From the NCBI RefSeq assembly GCF_014198245.1, contig NZ_JACIHE010000004.1:343997-407996 (forward strand): DNA of 64,000 nt, written 5' to 3'. The notes below the pieces were generated by a model. The model was not told the origin of the DNA. It saw nothing but the letters and a program-made list of their open reading frames with translations, and ran no database searches. The position numbers were made by a program, and so were the translations under genes. Shown one piece after another: positions 52,188 to 62,086 of this stretch. Numbering within the stretch: position 1 is the stretch's first letter; every line of letters starts with the position of its first letter. Source of the DNA: Bradyrhizobium sp. cir1. Lineage in GTDB: Bacteria > Pseudomonadota > Alphaproteobacteria > Rhizobiales > Xanthobacteraceae.

Positions 52188-54926
52188 TCACGTCCCGTCC
52201 GAGCGACCGAACTTCTCGAGCAGCGCCGGAAACAGCCGGTCCGGTTTGAAAGGCGGCGCAGTGAAGCGGATGCCGGTCGCGTCCGCAATCGCATTGCCGA
52301 GCGCCGCGGCGACCGGATTGTACGGGCTCTCGCTCATCGACTTGGCGCCAAGTGGCCCGATCGTGTCCGACGTCTCGGCGAACAACACTTCGGTGCGCGG
52401 CACGTCGGCGAAGGAAGGCAGATGGTAGTCGCGGAATTTCGGATTGGTGACGCGGCCGGTCGCATCGATCACCATCTCCTCGTAGAGCGCAGCACCGAGC
52501 GCCTGTGCCACGCCGCCTTCGACCTGGCCACGGCACTGCATGGGGTTGGCGACGACGCCGGCATCCGCGGCCTGTACGCTCCTGAGAATCCTGAGCTCGC
52601 CGGTGCCCTTGTTCACCGCGACGCGAAAGCCCTGCACGTTGAAGCCGACCGAGCGCGGCGTGCCGCCCGAATTGCCGCTGCCTGCGAACGGCTGGCCGCG
52701 TTCGCGGGCAAGCTTGGCCAATTCAACAAAGGACATCCGCCTGACGCCGCTGACGACCGTCTCGCCTTCGAGCGTGCAACCACCGACGTCGCACAGCCAG
52801 GCGTCTGCCGCCGCCGCCTTCAGCTCGGTCGCAAGCTGCGTGGCAGCTGCCTGCGTCGCCTTGCCGGCGACGAAGGTGCCGGCGCTGCCATAGGCACCGG
52901 TGTCGTGGCCGCCATGGGCGGTGTCGGATTGGCGCAGGCGAATTCTGTCGACGGTGGTCGCCAGGATCGTCGCGGCGATCTGGCGATGGACGGTGCTGGT
53001 GCCGTTGCCGAACTCGGCGGTGCCGACTGTCAGGTCGAAGCTGCCGTCGTCGTTGAGCGCGATCATGGCATCCGCGATGTGGCCGGCCGGCGGCACGGTG
53101 TCGATCATGGTCAGCGCGACGCCGTCGCCGATCAGCCATTCCGGCGACAGCTCCGGCTGCGGGCCATCCGCCTGCATCGCGCGCTCAACGAGATCGAGGC
53201 ACTGGTCGAGCCCGTAGGAGCCATAGAGCACGTCGTGATATTCGGACGGCGGCGGCGAAAGCATGGGATCGCCCGGCTTGACGATGTTGCGCCGGCGCAT
53301 CTCGTAGGGACGGATGCCGAGCTGCCTGGCCAGCTCGTCGATCGCGGCCTCGATCGCGATCAGCGTCTGCGGCAGGCCATAGCCGCGAAACGCACCCGCC
53401 GGCACCGTGTTGGTGTAGACGGCGTAACCGTCGACCCGCTTGTTCGGGCAATTGTAGACGGCGATGGACTCGGCCAGCGCGTGGAACATCACGGGACCGG
53501 CGTGATTGCCGTACGCGCCAGTGTTGGAGAGTACGTCGAGCTGGAGGGCGGTGAGCTTGCCGTCTGCATCGGCGCCGGCCTTGATGTGGACCCGCATCGG
53601 ATGCCGCGTCGAGGTCGCGATGAACTGCTCCTCGCGGGTGAGCTCCAGCTTGACCGGCCGGCCGGTCTTCAGCGCGGCGAGCGCAAGAATGTCCTCCACG
53701 AACATCTCCTGCTTGCCGCCAAACCCGCCGCCGACGCGCTCGCAGAACACCCGGACCTTGCCCATCGGAAGCTGAAAAATGTCCGACAGCGCGCGCCGGG
53801 TCAGAAACGGCACCTGCGTCGAGGTGCGGACATTGAGCACGCCCGCTTCATCGAGCCAGGCGAGACCGCCATGGGTCTCCAGCGCAGCATGTTGCACGCG
53901 ATGGCTGTGAAACGTCGCCTCATAGGTGACGGCAGATGTGGCAAGCGCCGACGCAACATCGCCGAACTCGCCATGCGTCTCCGCCGCGAGATTGCGCTGG
54001 GCATCGGCAACGCGGTTCGCGGTGGTGCGGTCGGGATGGATGATCGGAGCGCCCGGAGCCAGCGCCTGCTCGGGATCAATCAGCGCCGGCAGGATCTCGT
54101 ACTCGACCTTGATCCGCCGGCAGGCCTCCTCGGCCGCGCCTTCGCTCTCGGCGACGACGGCGGCGACCTTCTGGCCAATGAAGCGCACGACCTCGTCGAG
54201 GACGCGCGTGTCCTCGGGGTCCATCCAGTCCTTCTCGTGGCGCGCGGTCGAGATCAGGACAGACGGTGCGTCCTCATGCGTCAGCACCGCATGCACGCCG
54301 GGAACGCGAAGGGCTTCCGACTTGTCGATCGCGACGATCCTGGCGTGGGCATGAGGCGAGCGCAGCAGCTTGATATGCAGCAGGCCGTCGATTGCGGTGT
54401 CGAACGTGTAGCACGCCTTGCCGCGGACGATGTCGGGACCCGCGGGTGCCGGCAGGCTGCGGCCGAAGGCGGCGCCGAGCTCGACGCCCGCCTCGACATT
54501 GATCTGGCCGAGCAGTGCGTCCTCGATTGCGCGATAGCCGGTGCAGCGGCAGATATTGCCCTTCAGCGCCGCGCCGAGGTCGGTGCGCTGCGCCTGGTTC
54601 AGCGAGGCGCAGGTCAGGATCATGCCGGCGGTGCAGAAGCCGCATTGGAAACCCTGCGCATCGAGGAAAGCCTGCTGCATCGGATGCGCGCCGCGATCGC
54701 CGCCGAGGCCTTCGATTGTGGTCACGGTGCGGCCCTCGGCGCGGAACGCCGGGATCAGGCAGCTGTGCACGGGCTCGCCGTCGAGCAGCACGGTGCAGGC
54801 GCCGCAGTCGCCGGCGTCGCAGCCCTTCTTCACGCCGAAATGGCCGAGCTCGCGCAGGAACGTGCGCAGGCATTGACCGGCGCGCGGCTCTTGCGCAAAA
54901 ATCGTTCCGTTGACCTCGAAGCTCAT
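52188..54926 (-). CDS. Molybdenum hydroxylase, fused [2Fe-2S] and molybdopterin subunits (xanthine dehydrogenase-like)
   Basis: 912 residues from ATG 54926. N-terminal [2Fe-2S] domain (C36, C41, C44, C56), second [2Fe-2S] domain (C95, C98, C126, C128 in NICRCTG), then the large molybdopterin part from about 165. The catalytic Glu is likely in SMSESPYNP near the C-terminus. It hydroxylates purines with water and passes electrons through the clusters to the FAD subunit, whose gene overlaps by 4 bases. Order FeS then Mo in one chain with separate FAD subunit is less usual than three subunits. The surrounding urate and guanine enzymes point to hypoxanthine/xanthine as substrate. Confidence 0.9.
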   Translation of the reverse strand: MSFEVNGTIFAQEPRAGQCLRTFLRELGHFGVKKGCDAGDCGACTVLLDGEPVHSCLIPAFRAEGRTVTTIEGLGGDRGAHPMQQAFLDAQGFQCGFCTAGMILTCASLNQAQRTDLGAALKGNICRCTGYRAIEDALLGQINVEAGVELGAAFGRSLPAPAGPDIVRGKACYTFDTAIDGLLHIKLLRSPHAHARIVAIDKSEALRVPGVHAVLTHEDAPSVLISTARHEKDWMDPEDTRVLDEVVRFIGQKVAAVVAESEGAAEEACRRIKVEYEILPALIDPEQALAPGAPIIHPDRTTANRVADAQRNLAAETHGEFGDVASALATSAVTYEATFHSHRVQHAALETHGGLAWLDEAGVLNVRTSTQVPFLTRRALSDIFQLPMGKVRVFCERVGGGFGGKQEMFVEDILALAALKTGRPVKLELTREEQFIATSTRHPMRVHIKAGADADGKLTALQLDVLSNTGAYGNHAGPVMFHALAESIAVYNCPNKRVDGYAVYTNTVPAGAFRGYGLPQTLIAIEAAIDELARQLGIRPYEMRRRNIVKPGDPMLSPPPSEYHDVLYGSYGLDQCLDLVERAMQADGPQPELSPEWLIGDGVALTMIDTVPPAGHIADAMIALNDDGSFDLTVGTAEFGNGTSTVHRQIAATILATTVDRIRLRQSDTAHGGHDTGAYGSAGTFVAGKATQAAATQLATELKAAAADAWLCDVGGCTLEGETVVSGVRRMSFVELAKLARERGQPFAGSGNSGGTPRSVGFNVQGFRVAVNKGTGELRILRSVQAADAGVVANPMQCRGQVEGGVAQALGAALYEEMVIDATGRVTNPKFRDYHLPSFADVPRTEVLFAETSDTIGPLGAKSMSESPYNPVAAALGNAIADATGIRFTAPPFKPDRLFPALLEKFGRSDGT

Positions 54927-55750
54927 GACGGCATGGCTCCCAGGAGTTCGGCGCGAATCTCCTCGGCGAGCCGCAGCGTCATGTGCTTGCGCCAGAGCGG
55001 CTTGCCGTGGATGTCGGTGTGGTAGAGGTCGTCGGTGATCTGCTGCATGATCGCATCGCGGAGCGTGCTCGCGTCGGGCGGCTTGGAAAACGACAATTGG
55101 ATCGGTCGCACCGTCGATGCGGTGACCGTCAGCGCCAGCGTGCCATCGGCATCGAGGCTGCCGATCAGCAGCGTCGCCGAGCGTCCGACCGGCGCCAGCG
55201 AGATCTGGCGAAACGCCGTGCGGCGCTTCAGTGCGGCAATCGGGATATCGATCTGCCTGAGCAGGTCGCCCGGCGTCAGGCGGTTGCGCTGGTTGCCGGT
55301 GACGAAGTCGACGACGGCGATTCGCTGCTCGCCGCCGCCGGCCTTCCAGATGGTGCAGACGCCGTCGAGCGCGGAGGTGAGCGAAATCATCGGTCCCGCC
55401 GGCAGCGACATGCAGAGATTGCCGCCGACGGTCGCGGTCTTCCAGATCTTGAACGAAGCAAGGAAGGCGCGGCAGCACTGGTTGATCAGCGGCGCTGCGA
55501 GCCAGTCGGGCGGACAGGCAAAGCCATCGATCTGCGCGACGGTGCAGGTGGCGGCAATGCCGAGATGGCTCTCGCTGATCGTCAGCGCCGGCCATTTCAG
55601 ATCGGTGAGATCGATGAGCCGCCGCAGATGGACCTGCGGCTCCGAGAACAGCCAGGTGCCGCCTGCGAGCCAAGCATCACCTGGCGTCCAAACGGGCAAC
55701 TGCGCGCGCGTTTGCGGATGGGCGACCGCTGTGATGGTATTCAAATCCAT
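54923..55750 (-). CDS. FAD-binding subunit of the molybdenum hydroxylase
   Basis: 275 residues from ATG 55750. CoxM/XdhB-type FAD domain: AGGTWLFSEPQV near 39-50, KIWKTATVGGNLCMSLPAGP with the flavin loop near 108-127, and a C-terminal CO-dehydrogenase flavoprotein domain. Its 3' end overlaps the FeS-Mo gene by ATGA. It takes electrons from the FeS clusters and passes them to NAD+ or another acceptor. Confidence 0.88.
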   Translation of the reverse strand: MDLNTITAVAHPQTRAQLPVWTPGDAWLAGGTWLFSEPQVHLRRLIDLTDLKWPALTISESHLGIAATCTVAQIDGFACPPDWLAAPLINQCCRAFLASFKIWKTATVGGNLCMSLPAGPMISLTSALDGVCTIWKAGGGEQRIAVVDFVTGNQRNRLTPGDLLRQIDIPIAALKRRTAFRQISLAPVGRSATLLIGSLDADGTLALTVTASTVRPIQLSFSKPPDASTLRDAIMQQITDDLYHTDIHGKPLWRKHMTLRLAEEIRAELLGAMPS

Positions 55751-55903
55751 GGCTGCGCCAAAAAGCTTCCGCCGGTGAATCGTGCGATAGAGTCTTGCAA
55801 GACCGGAGCCAAGTCGCAACAAGCAAAGTCGTAGCATGAACGTGTTTGGACTGGCGTCCGGCTTGCACGCCTGTCGTCAGCGGATGTGAGGAGAAGCAGG
55901 ACC

Positions 55904-57253
55904 ATGAGCGATGCAAAGCCGATCTGGATCAGGGATCCCTTAGCCATCCTCGCCGACGGTGCTGCGCGCGGGATCGTGGTCAGGGATGGCCGGATCGTCG
56001 AGCTCGTGGCGGCCGGCGGCGTGCCGGCTACGGCGGATGTCGCGGTGTTCGACGCAGGCGAGCACGTCGTCCTGCCCGGCCTCATCAACACGCATCATCA
56101 CTTCTATCAGACGCTGACGCGGGCGCTGCCCGCGGCGATGGACCGCGAGCTGTTTCCCTGGCTCCAGGCGCTCTATCCGGTGTGGGCGAAGCTGACGCCG
56201 GAGCGGCTGGAGCTCGGCGTCACCGTGGCGATGTCCGAGCTGCTGCTGTCGGGCTGCACCACCACGACGGATCATCACTACGTCTTCCCGGCGGGGCTGG
56301 AGGAATCCGTCGATATCGAGGTCGGTGTTGCAAGGCGGCTCGGCATGCGCGTGCTGCTCACGCGCGGCTCGATGAACCTGTCGCAGCGCGACGGCGGGCT
56401 GCCGCCCGACAGCGTCGTGCAGGACGAGGACACCATCCTCGCCGACAGCGCGCGCGTGGTTGCCAAGCATCACCAGCGCGGTGCGGACGCGATGGTGCAG
56501 ATCGCGCTGGCGCCGTGCTCGCCGTTCTCGGTGACGACGTCGCTGATGCGCGCCACCGCCGATCTCGCGGGCAAGCTCGACGTGCGCCTGCACACCCATC
56601 TCGCCGAGACCGAGGACGAGAACAAATTCTGCCAGCAGATGTATGGCTGCCGTCCGCTCGACTATCTCGAGCAATGCGGCTGGCTCAACGCGCGGACCTG
56701 GCTCGCCCATGGAATCTTCTTCAATCCGGACGAGATGAGGCGGCTCGGCAAGGCCGGCACGACCGTCAGCCATTGCGCGTGCAGCAACCAACTGCTGGCG
56801 TCGGGCTGCTGCCCCGTGTGCGAGATGGAGGAGGCCGGCGTCGGAATCGGCATCGGGGTCGATGGCTCGGCCTCGAACGACGGGTCCAACCTGATGCAGG
56901 AGGTGCGGGCCGCGTTCCTGCTGCAGCGGGCGCGCTACGGCGTGACCAAGGTCAGCCACAAGGATGCGCTGCGCTGGGCCACCAGGGGCTCGGCAGCCTG
57001 CGTCGGCCGTCCCGAGCTCGGCGAGATCGCCGTCGGCAAGGCGGCAGATCTGGCGTTATTCAAGCTCGACGAGCTGCGCTTCTCCGGCCATGGCGATCCC
57101 CTGGCCGCGCTGGTGCTGTGCGGGGCGCATCGGGCCGACCGGGTCATGGTGGCGGGGAAATGGGCCGTGATCGACGGCGCGATCCCGGGTCTGGATGTCA
57201 CCGACCTCATCCGCCGTCACAGTTCCGCGGCGCGCGCCATGCAGGCGGGATAA
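55904..57253 (+). CDS. 8-oxoguanine deaminase (amidohydrolase)
   Basis: 449 residues from ATG 55904 with GAGGAGAAGCAGG upstream. Amidohydrolase barrel with metal site H64/H66 (NTHHHFYQT), HTHLAET (H230, H232, E235), H269 (LAHGIFF) and D320 (GVDGSASND). The sequence matches 8-oxoguanine deaminase/AtzB-type proteins; 8-oxoguanine to urate fits the cluster, since urate enters the UraH/UraD route. Divergent from the molybdenum hydroxylase. Confidence 0.9.
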   Translation: MSDAKPIWIRDPLAILADGAARGIVVRDGRIVELVAAGGVPATADVAVFDAGEHVVLPGLINTHHHFYQTLTRALPAAMDRELFPWLQALYPVWAKLTPERLELGVTVAMSELLLSGCTTTTDHHYVFPAGLEESVDIEVGVARRLGMRVLLTRGSMNLSQRDGGLPPDSVVQDEDTILADSARVVAKHHQRGADAMVQIALAPCSPFSVTTSLMRATADLAGKLDVRLHTHLAETEDENKFCQQMYGCRPLDYLEQCGWLNARTWLAHGIFFNPDEMRRLGKAGTTVSHCACSNQLLASGCCPVCEMEEAGVGIGIGVDGSASNDGSNLMQEVRAAFLLQRARYGVTKVSHKDALRWATRGSAACVGRPELGEIAVGKAADLALFKLDELRFSGHGDPLAALVLCGAHRADRVMVAGKWAVIDGAIPGLDVTDLIRRHSSAARAMQAG

Positions 57254-57363
57254 TCAGGCCGAAAATTGAAAGAGGGGGCGACCACAAGTGCCGGGTGCTT
57301 CTGGCCACCCCCTCCGAACCTCCTCCGGGAGGAGCAGGTGTTTTAGGCAATGCAAGAAGCGTG

Positions 57364-58440
57364 CTACTTGCCCGGCAGCTTGTCGTCGATGCCCTTCACG
57401 TAGAAATTCATGCCGAGGATCTGGCCGTCGTCGAGATTGGCGCCGCCCTTGCACTCGACCGTCTTGCCATCCTGCGCAACAATCGGGCACTTGAACGGGT
57501 GCAGCTTGCCCGCGGTGATGGCGGCCTGGGCATCCTCGGCCATCTTCTTCACGTCGTCAGGCATGTTGGTGTAGGGCGCCATCGCGAACATGTGGCTGTC
57601 GAGGCCGCCCCAGGTGTCCTCGGACTTCCAGGTTCCGGCGAGCTCGGCCTTGACGCGATCGATGTAGTAGGGGCCCCAGGTGTCGAGGATCGAGGTGAGC
57701 TGGGTCTTGGGCCCGAACTTGATCATCTCGGAATCCTGGCCGAAGGCGAGCTTGCCGCGTTCGCTGGCGATCTGCATGGCGGCCGGCGAATCCGTGTGTT
57801 GCATGATGACGTCGGCGCCCTGGTCGATCAGCGCCTTGGCGGCGTCGGCCTCCTTGCCCGGATCGAACCAGGTGTTGGCCCAGATGATCTTGACCTTGAT
57901 GTTCGGGTTGATGGTCTGCGCCGCCAGGATCGTCGCGTTGATGCCGGAGACGACCTCGGGAATTGGGAACGAGCCGATATAGCCGAGTACGCCGGACTTC
58001 GACATCTTGGCCGCGATCAGGCCCTGGATGTAGCGGCCCTGGTACCATTTGGCCGAATAGGTCGACATGTTCTTGTCGCGCTTGTAGCCGGTCGAGTGCT
58101 CGAAATGCACGTTCGGATACTTCTTGGCGACCTTCAGCGTCGGGTCCATGTAGCCGAACGAGGTGGTGAAGATCAGCTTGTTGCCGGCGCGGACGAGCTG
58201 CTCGATGGCACGCTCGGCGTCGGGACCTTCGGGCACGTTCTCGAGATAAGTCGTCTCGATCTTGTCGCCCAACTCCTTCACCAATGCCTGTCGGCCGACA
58301 TCATGCTGGTAGGTCCAGCCGAGGTCTCCGATCGGGCCCAGGTAAATGAAGCCGACCTTCAGCTTGTCGGCGGCGGAGGCTGCGCTGACGCTCCCGGCAA
58401 GCAAGAGCCCGGCAGCCAGCGCAAGAAGTGATTTCCTCAT
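57364..58440 (-). CDS. BMP-family ABC transporter substrate-binding protein (nucleoside/purine)
   Basis: 358 residues from ATG 58440 (58443 also possible; GGAG spacing favours 58440). Signal peptide ends AASAAD. BMP/Med-type binding fold: KVGFIYLGPIGDLGWTYQHD, VPEGPDAERAIEQL. BMP proteins bind nucleosides or purines. Its gene is read with the two permeases and the ATPase upstream (62086 to 58518), last in order. 8-oxoguanine deaminase ends 110 bases away, convergent. Confidence 0.92.
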   Translation of the reverse strand: MRKSLLALAAGLLLAGSVSAASAADKLKVGFIYLGPIGDLGWTYQHDVGRQALVKELGDKIETTYLENVPEGPDAERAIEQLVRAGNKLIFTTSFGYMDPTLKVAKKYPNVHFEHSTGYKRDKNMSTYSAKWYQGRYIQGLIAAKMSKSGVLGYIGSFPIPEVVSGINATILAAQTINPNIKVKIIWANTWFDPGKEADAAKALIDQGADVIMQHTDSPAAMQIASERGKLAFGQDSEMIKFGPKTQLTSILDTWGPYYIDRVKAELAGTWKSEDTWGGLDSHMFAMAPYTNMPDDVKKMAEDAQAAITAGKLHPFKCPIVAQDGKTVECKGGANLDDGQILGMNFYVKGIDDKLPGK

Positions 58441-58517
58441 CATCAATCTCCAAACATCAGGGGAAAGCCACGATCCGCAACGTGCGCGCCCCATCGCGCA
58501 CGCCGCGGAAATGAAAC

Positions 58518-59435
58518 TCAGCGGTCAGGCACGAACACGGTGCCGAGCGCGGCCGGCGCGGTCGAGCCGCCGGTACGCGCGCGGGAGAGCAGGACCAGCA
58601 CGATGACGGTCGCGAGATAAGGCAGCGCCGACATGAATTGCGAGGGAATGCCGACGCCCCAGCCTTGCGCGTGGAGTTGCAGGATCGTCACCGCGCCGAA
58701 CAGATAAGCGCCGACCACGAGGCGGCCCGGCCGCCAGGACGCGAACACCACCAGCGCCAGTGCGATCCAGCCGCGGCCGGCCGTCATGCCGGGAATGAAG
58801 AACGGCGTATAGGCGAGCGGCAGATAGGCACCGGCAAGTCCGGCGCAGGCGCCGCCGAACATCACGGCGAAGGTGCGGATGCGCAGCACGGGATAGCCGA
58901 GCGCATGCGCGGAGACGTGATTGTCACCGCAGGCGCGCAGGATCAATCCCGCCCGCGTGCGGTACAGGAACCACCATACGCCGACGATCAGCGCGATGGA
59001 GAAATAGACGAAGCCGTCCTCGCCGAACAGCACGCGGCCGATCAGCGGAATGTCGGTCAGGCCGGGAATGTAAAGATGCGCGGCCGGCGTGATGCGTTCG
59101 CCGACGAAGCCGGCGCCGATCAGGCCTGACAGCCCGATGCCGAGAATGGTCAGCGCGAGTCCCGTCGCGACCTGATTGACGGCGAGCCCGAGCGCCATCA
59201 GCGCGAACACCAGCGACATCAACGTGCCCGCGACGATGCCGAACAGTGCGCCGACCAGAATCGAGCCGGTGAGCCACGCACCGGCAAAGCCGCAGGCCGC
59301 GCCGACGATCATCATGCCCTCGACGCCGAGATTGAGCACGCCGGAGCGTTCGGTCACGAGCTCGCCGGTCGCCGCGATCAGCAGCGGCGTCGATGCCGCG
59401 AGCACCGCCAGGATGATGGCCTCAACCAGTTCCAC
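58518..59435 (-). CDS. ABC transporter permease 2 (NupQ/YufQ-like)
   Basis: 305 residues from GTG 59435, overlapping the upstream permease by 14 bases. BPD_transp_2 family with about eight transmembrane segments and typical LVTERSGVLNLGVEGMMI near the N-terminus. The codons before 59435 in frame are non-hydrophobic and unlikely. Partner of the BMP binding protein. Confidence 0.9.
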   Translation of the reverse strand: MELVEAIILAVLAASTPLLIAATGELVTERSGVLNLGVEGMMIVGAACGFAGAWLTGSILVGALFGIVAGTLMSLVFALMALGLAVNQVATGLALTILGIGLSGLIGAGFVGERITPAAHLYIPGLTDIPLIGRVLFGEDGFVYFSIALIVGVWWFLYRTRAGLILRACGDNHVSAHALGYPVLRIRTFAVMFGGACAGLAGAYLPLAYTPFFIPGMTAGRGWIALALVVFASWRPGRLVVGAYLFGAVTILQLHAQGWGVGIPSQFMSALPYLATVIVLVLLSRARTGGSTAPAALGTVFVPDR

Positions 59436-60513
59436 GGGCCACCTGTCGGTTCGGGAACACCAGCTTGAAGCGGTAGAGAATGAGGGAGTCGCAAGCGAGC
59501 ACGTAGAACAGCAGAATGCCCTGAAACACCTTGGTGACATCCAACGGGATCTTCATCGCGATCTGCGCCTGCTCGCCGCCGATAAAGGTCAGTGCGAGGA
59601 AAAGGCCTGCAATTAATATTCCAAGCGGGTTCAGCCGGCCGAGGAAAGCGACGATGATCGCGGTAAAGCCGTAGCCGGGCGAGATGCCGGGCTGGAGATG
59701 TCCGACGGGACCGGCGACCTCGATGATGCCGGCAAGGCCCGCCAGCGCGCCGGAAACGGCGAAGGTCAGGATGATCAGCTGGTTGGCGTTGAAGCCGCCG
59801 AACCGCGCTGCCCGCGGCGCGGCGCCGACCACGCGGATCTCAAAACCCTTGATAGTGCGCCCCAGCAGGATGGCTGCTGCCGCAACGACGAGCAGCGCGA
59901 TAATGGAGCCGAGGTGCAGCCGCCCGCCTTCGATCAATAGCGGAACGGTTGCGACCGGATCGAACTCGGCGGTGGTCGGGAAATTGAAGCCGTGCGGGTC
60001 GCGCCAGGGGCCGCGCACGAGATAGTCGAGAAAGAGATCGGCGACATAGACCAGCATCAGGCTGGTGAGAATCTCGCTGGCGCCGAACTTCACCTTGCAG
60101 ATCGCCGGGATCAGCGCATAGAGCGCGCCCGCGGCGGCTGCGAGCACAAGCATCGCCGGCAGCACCCAGGCGCCGGCATCGGTGCCCTGCGTCTTCACCG
60201 CGATCCAGCTTCCGGCGACTGCGCCGATCAGGAATTGCCCTTCGGCTCCGATGTTCCAGGCATTGGCGAGATAGCAGAGCGACAGGCCGATCGCGATCAT
60301 CACCAGCGGTGTCGCCTTCACCGCGATCTCCTGCAGCGAATAGCTGTCGGTGAGAGGCGCGACGAAGTAGGCATGCAGCGCGAGCAGCGGATTCTTGCCG
60401 AGGATCGCGAACAGGATGGTCATGGTGACGATCGTGAGGCCGATCGCGATCAGCGGCGAGACCAGCGCGATCGTATTGGAGCGCTCGGCGCGCTTCTCAA
60501 GCACCAACTGCAT
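59422..60513 (-). CDS. ABC transporter permease 1 (NupP/YufP-like)
   Basis: 363 residues from ATG 60513, overlapping the ATPase gene by 17 bases. BPD_transp_2 family, about eight to ten transmembrane segments; ANAWNIGAEGQFLIGAVAG is the family motif. Forms the heterodimeric channel with permease 2. Confidence 0.9.
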   Translation of the reverse strand: MQLVLEKRAERSNTIALVSPLIAIGLTIVTMTILFAILGKNPLLALHAYFVAPLTDSYSLQEIAVKATPLVMIAIGLSLCYLANAWNIGAEGQFLIGAVAGSWIAVKTQGTDAGAWVLPAMLVLAAAAGALYALIPAICKVKFGASEILTSLMLVYVADLFLDYLVRGPWRDPHGFNFPTTAEFDPVATVPLLIEGGRLHLGSIIALLVVAAAAILLGRTIKGFEIRVVGAAPRAARFGGFNANQLIILTFAVSGALAGLAGIIEVAGPVGHLQPGISPGYGFTAIIVAFLGRLNPLGILIAGLFLALTFIGGEQAQIAMKIPLDVTKVFQGILLFYVLACDSLILYRFKLVFPNRQVARGTG

Positions 60514-62086
60514 GCGCGGCCTCCTTCGGCTCCAGGCTGCTGCCGCCCATGAGCAGGCCGAGCTTTTCGCGGGTGGCTTCACTCGTTGCGAGCGGGGCCG
60601 AGAGCCGGCCGTGGAACATCACGGCGATGCGGTCGGCGATCTCCGCGAGTTCGTCGAGGTCCTGGCTGGTGACGAGCACGGCGGCGCCGGCGGTGGCGAG
60701 ATCGAGCAGCGCCTGGCGGATCACCGCGGCGGCGCCGGCATCGACGCCCCAGGTCGGCTGGCTTACCACCAGCACCGCCGGATTGCGCAGGATCTCGCGT
60801 CCGACGATGAACTTCTGCAGATTGCCGCCGGACAGGCTCGCGGCCTCGGGATCGCGCTTGGCCTTGCGCACATCAAAGGTTTCCGTTGCGCGATCAACCG
60901 TCTTCAGCGTTGCCGCGGTGTCGATGAAGCCGCGACGGACCATGCCGCTGGCGGCGTGCCCGGTCAGCAACGCGTTCTCCGACAGTCTCATCCGCGGCGC
61001 AGTGCCGTGGCCGAGGCGCTCCTCGGGAACGAAAGCCGCGCCCAGCTTGCGGCGCTGCGTGATCGAGAGGTGGCCGGCGGCGATGCCTTCGATCACCACG
61101 GTGCCGGGATCCCTGGACAGCCGCTCGCCGGAGAGCGCGGCAAAGAGCTCATCCTGGCCGTTGCCGGCGACGCCGGCGATGCCGAGGATTTCGCCGCCCT
61201 TCAGTTCGAACGAGATGTGCTCGAGCCGTACGCCGTGTGCCTCGCTCGGAGCGAGCGAGAGATCGTTGACCACCAGGCGCGGCACAGTCGTCTGCCGGCC
61301 GGCGGGAGCCTTCACTTCCTTGATCTCGCCGCCGACCATCATGCGGGCGAGCGACGCTGCGGTCTCCAGCCTGGGATTGCAGGTCTCGACCTTCTTGCCG
61401 CCGCGCAGGATCGTTGCGGTGTCGCAGAGGCGCTTCACCTCCTCCAGCTTGTGGCTGATGTAGAGGATGGCGCGGCCTTCGGCCTTGAGGCGCTCCAGGA
61501 CGATGAAGAGCTGGTCGGCCTCCTGCGGCGTCAGCACCGCGGTCGGCTCGTCCAGGATCAGGAATTTCGGGTCCTGCATCAGCGCGCGGACGATCTCGAT
61601 GCGTTGCCGCTCGCCGACCGACAATTGCCAGACCTCGCGTTTGGGATCGAGCGGCAGGCCGTAGGTCTTCGACACCTGCTCCAGCCGCGCCGACATGTCC
61701 TTGAAGGATTCTCGTCCATCGAGGCCGAGCGCAACGTTCTCGGCAACGGTGAGATTGTCGAACAGCGAGAAGTGTTGGAACACCATGCCGATACCGCGGC
61801 TGCGCGCTTCGGACGGGCCCGACAGCACGATTCGCGCGCCCTGCCAGCGAATCTCGCCCGCGCTGGGCTGGATCAGCCCGTAGATCGCCTTGACCAGCGT
61901 CGACTTGCCGGCGCCGTTCTCCCCGAGCAGGGCGTGGATCTCCTTCGGCCAGATGTCGATGTCGATGGAATCGTTAGCGAGGAAATCGCCATAGCGCTTG
62001 GTGAGCCCGAGCGTCTGAAGCAACGGGGACTCGCCGGAATGCAGGCCGTTAGGCGTCGGATCTAACATTCGCTGATGCGCTTGCAT
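60497..62086 (-). CDS. ABC transporter ATP-binding protein, two-domain (NupO/YufO-like)
   Basis: 529 residues with two ABC domains. Domain 1 (about 22-255) has GENGAGKSTLVKAI and LSVGERQRIEIVRAL, ILDEPTAVLTPQE. Domain 2 (about 275-515) has degenerate GVAGNGQDELFAALSG and LSGGNLQKFIVGREI with VVSQPTWGVD. This asymmetric two-domain layout is usual for BMP/CUT2-type importers. First gene of the operon read leftward; the promoter would lie in 62087-62300. Confidence 0.92.
   Translation of the reverse strand: MQAHQRMLDPTPNGLHSGESPLLQTLGLTKRYGDFLANDSIDIDIWPKEIHALLGENGAGKSTLVKAIYGLIQPSAGEIRWQGARIVLSGPSEARSRGIGMVFQHFSLFDNLTVAENVALGLDGRESFKDMSARLEQVSKTYGLPLDPKREVWQLSVGERQRIEIVRALMQDPKFLILDEPTAVLTPQEADQLFIVLERLKAEGRAILYISHKLEEVKRLCDTATILRGGKKVETCNPRLETAASLARMMVGGEIKEVKAPAGRQTTVPRLVVNDLSLAPSEAHGVRLEHISFELKGGEILGIAGVAGNGQDELFAALSGERLSRDPGTVVIEGIAAGHLSITQRRKLGAAFVPEERLGHGTAPRMRLSENALLTGHAASGMVRRGFIDTAATLKTVDRATETFDVRKAKRDPEAASLSGGNLQKFIVGREILRNPAVLVVSQPTWGVDAGAAAVIRQALLDLATAGAAVLVTSQDLDELAEIADRIAVMFHGRLSAPLATSEATREKLGLLMGGSSLEPKEAAHAVGA

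Noticed and set aside
52125..55025. Plus-strand 966-codon frame opposite the molybdenum hydroxylase
   Set aside because: The minus-strand gene carries eight FeS cysteines in correct spacing; the plus frame is a shadow.
55846..58431. Plus-strand 861-codon frame across the 8-oxoguanine deaminase and BMP genes
   Set aside because: It is in a different frame from the deaminase and antisense to the BMP gene; no domain.
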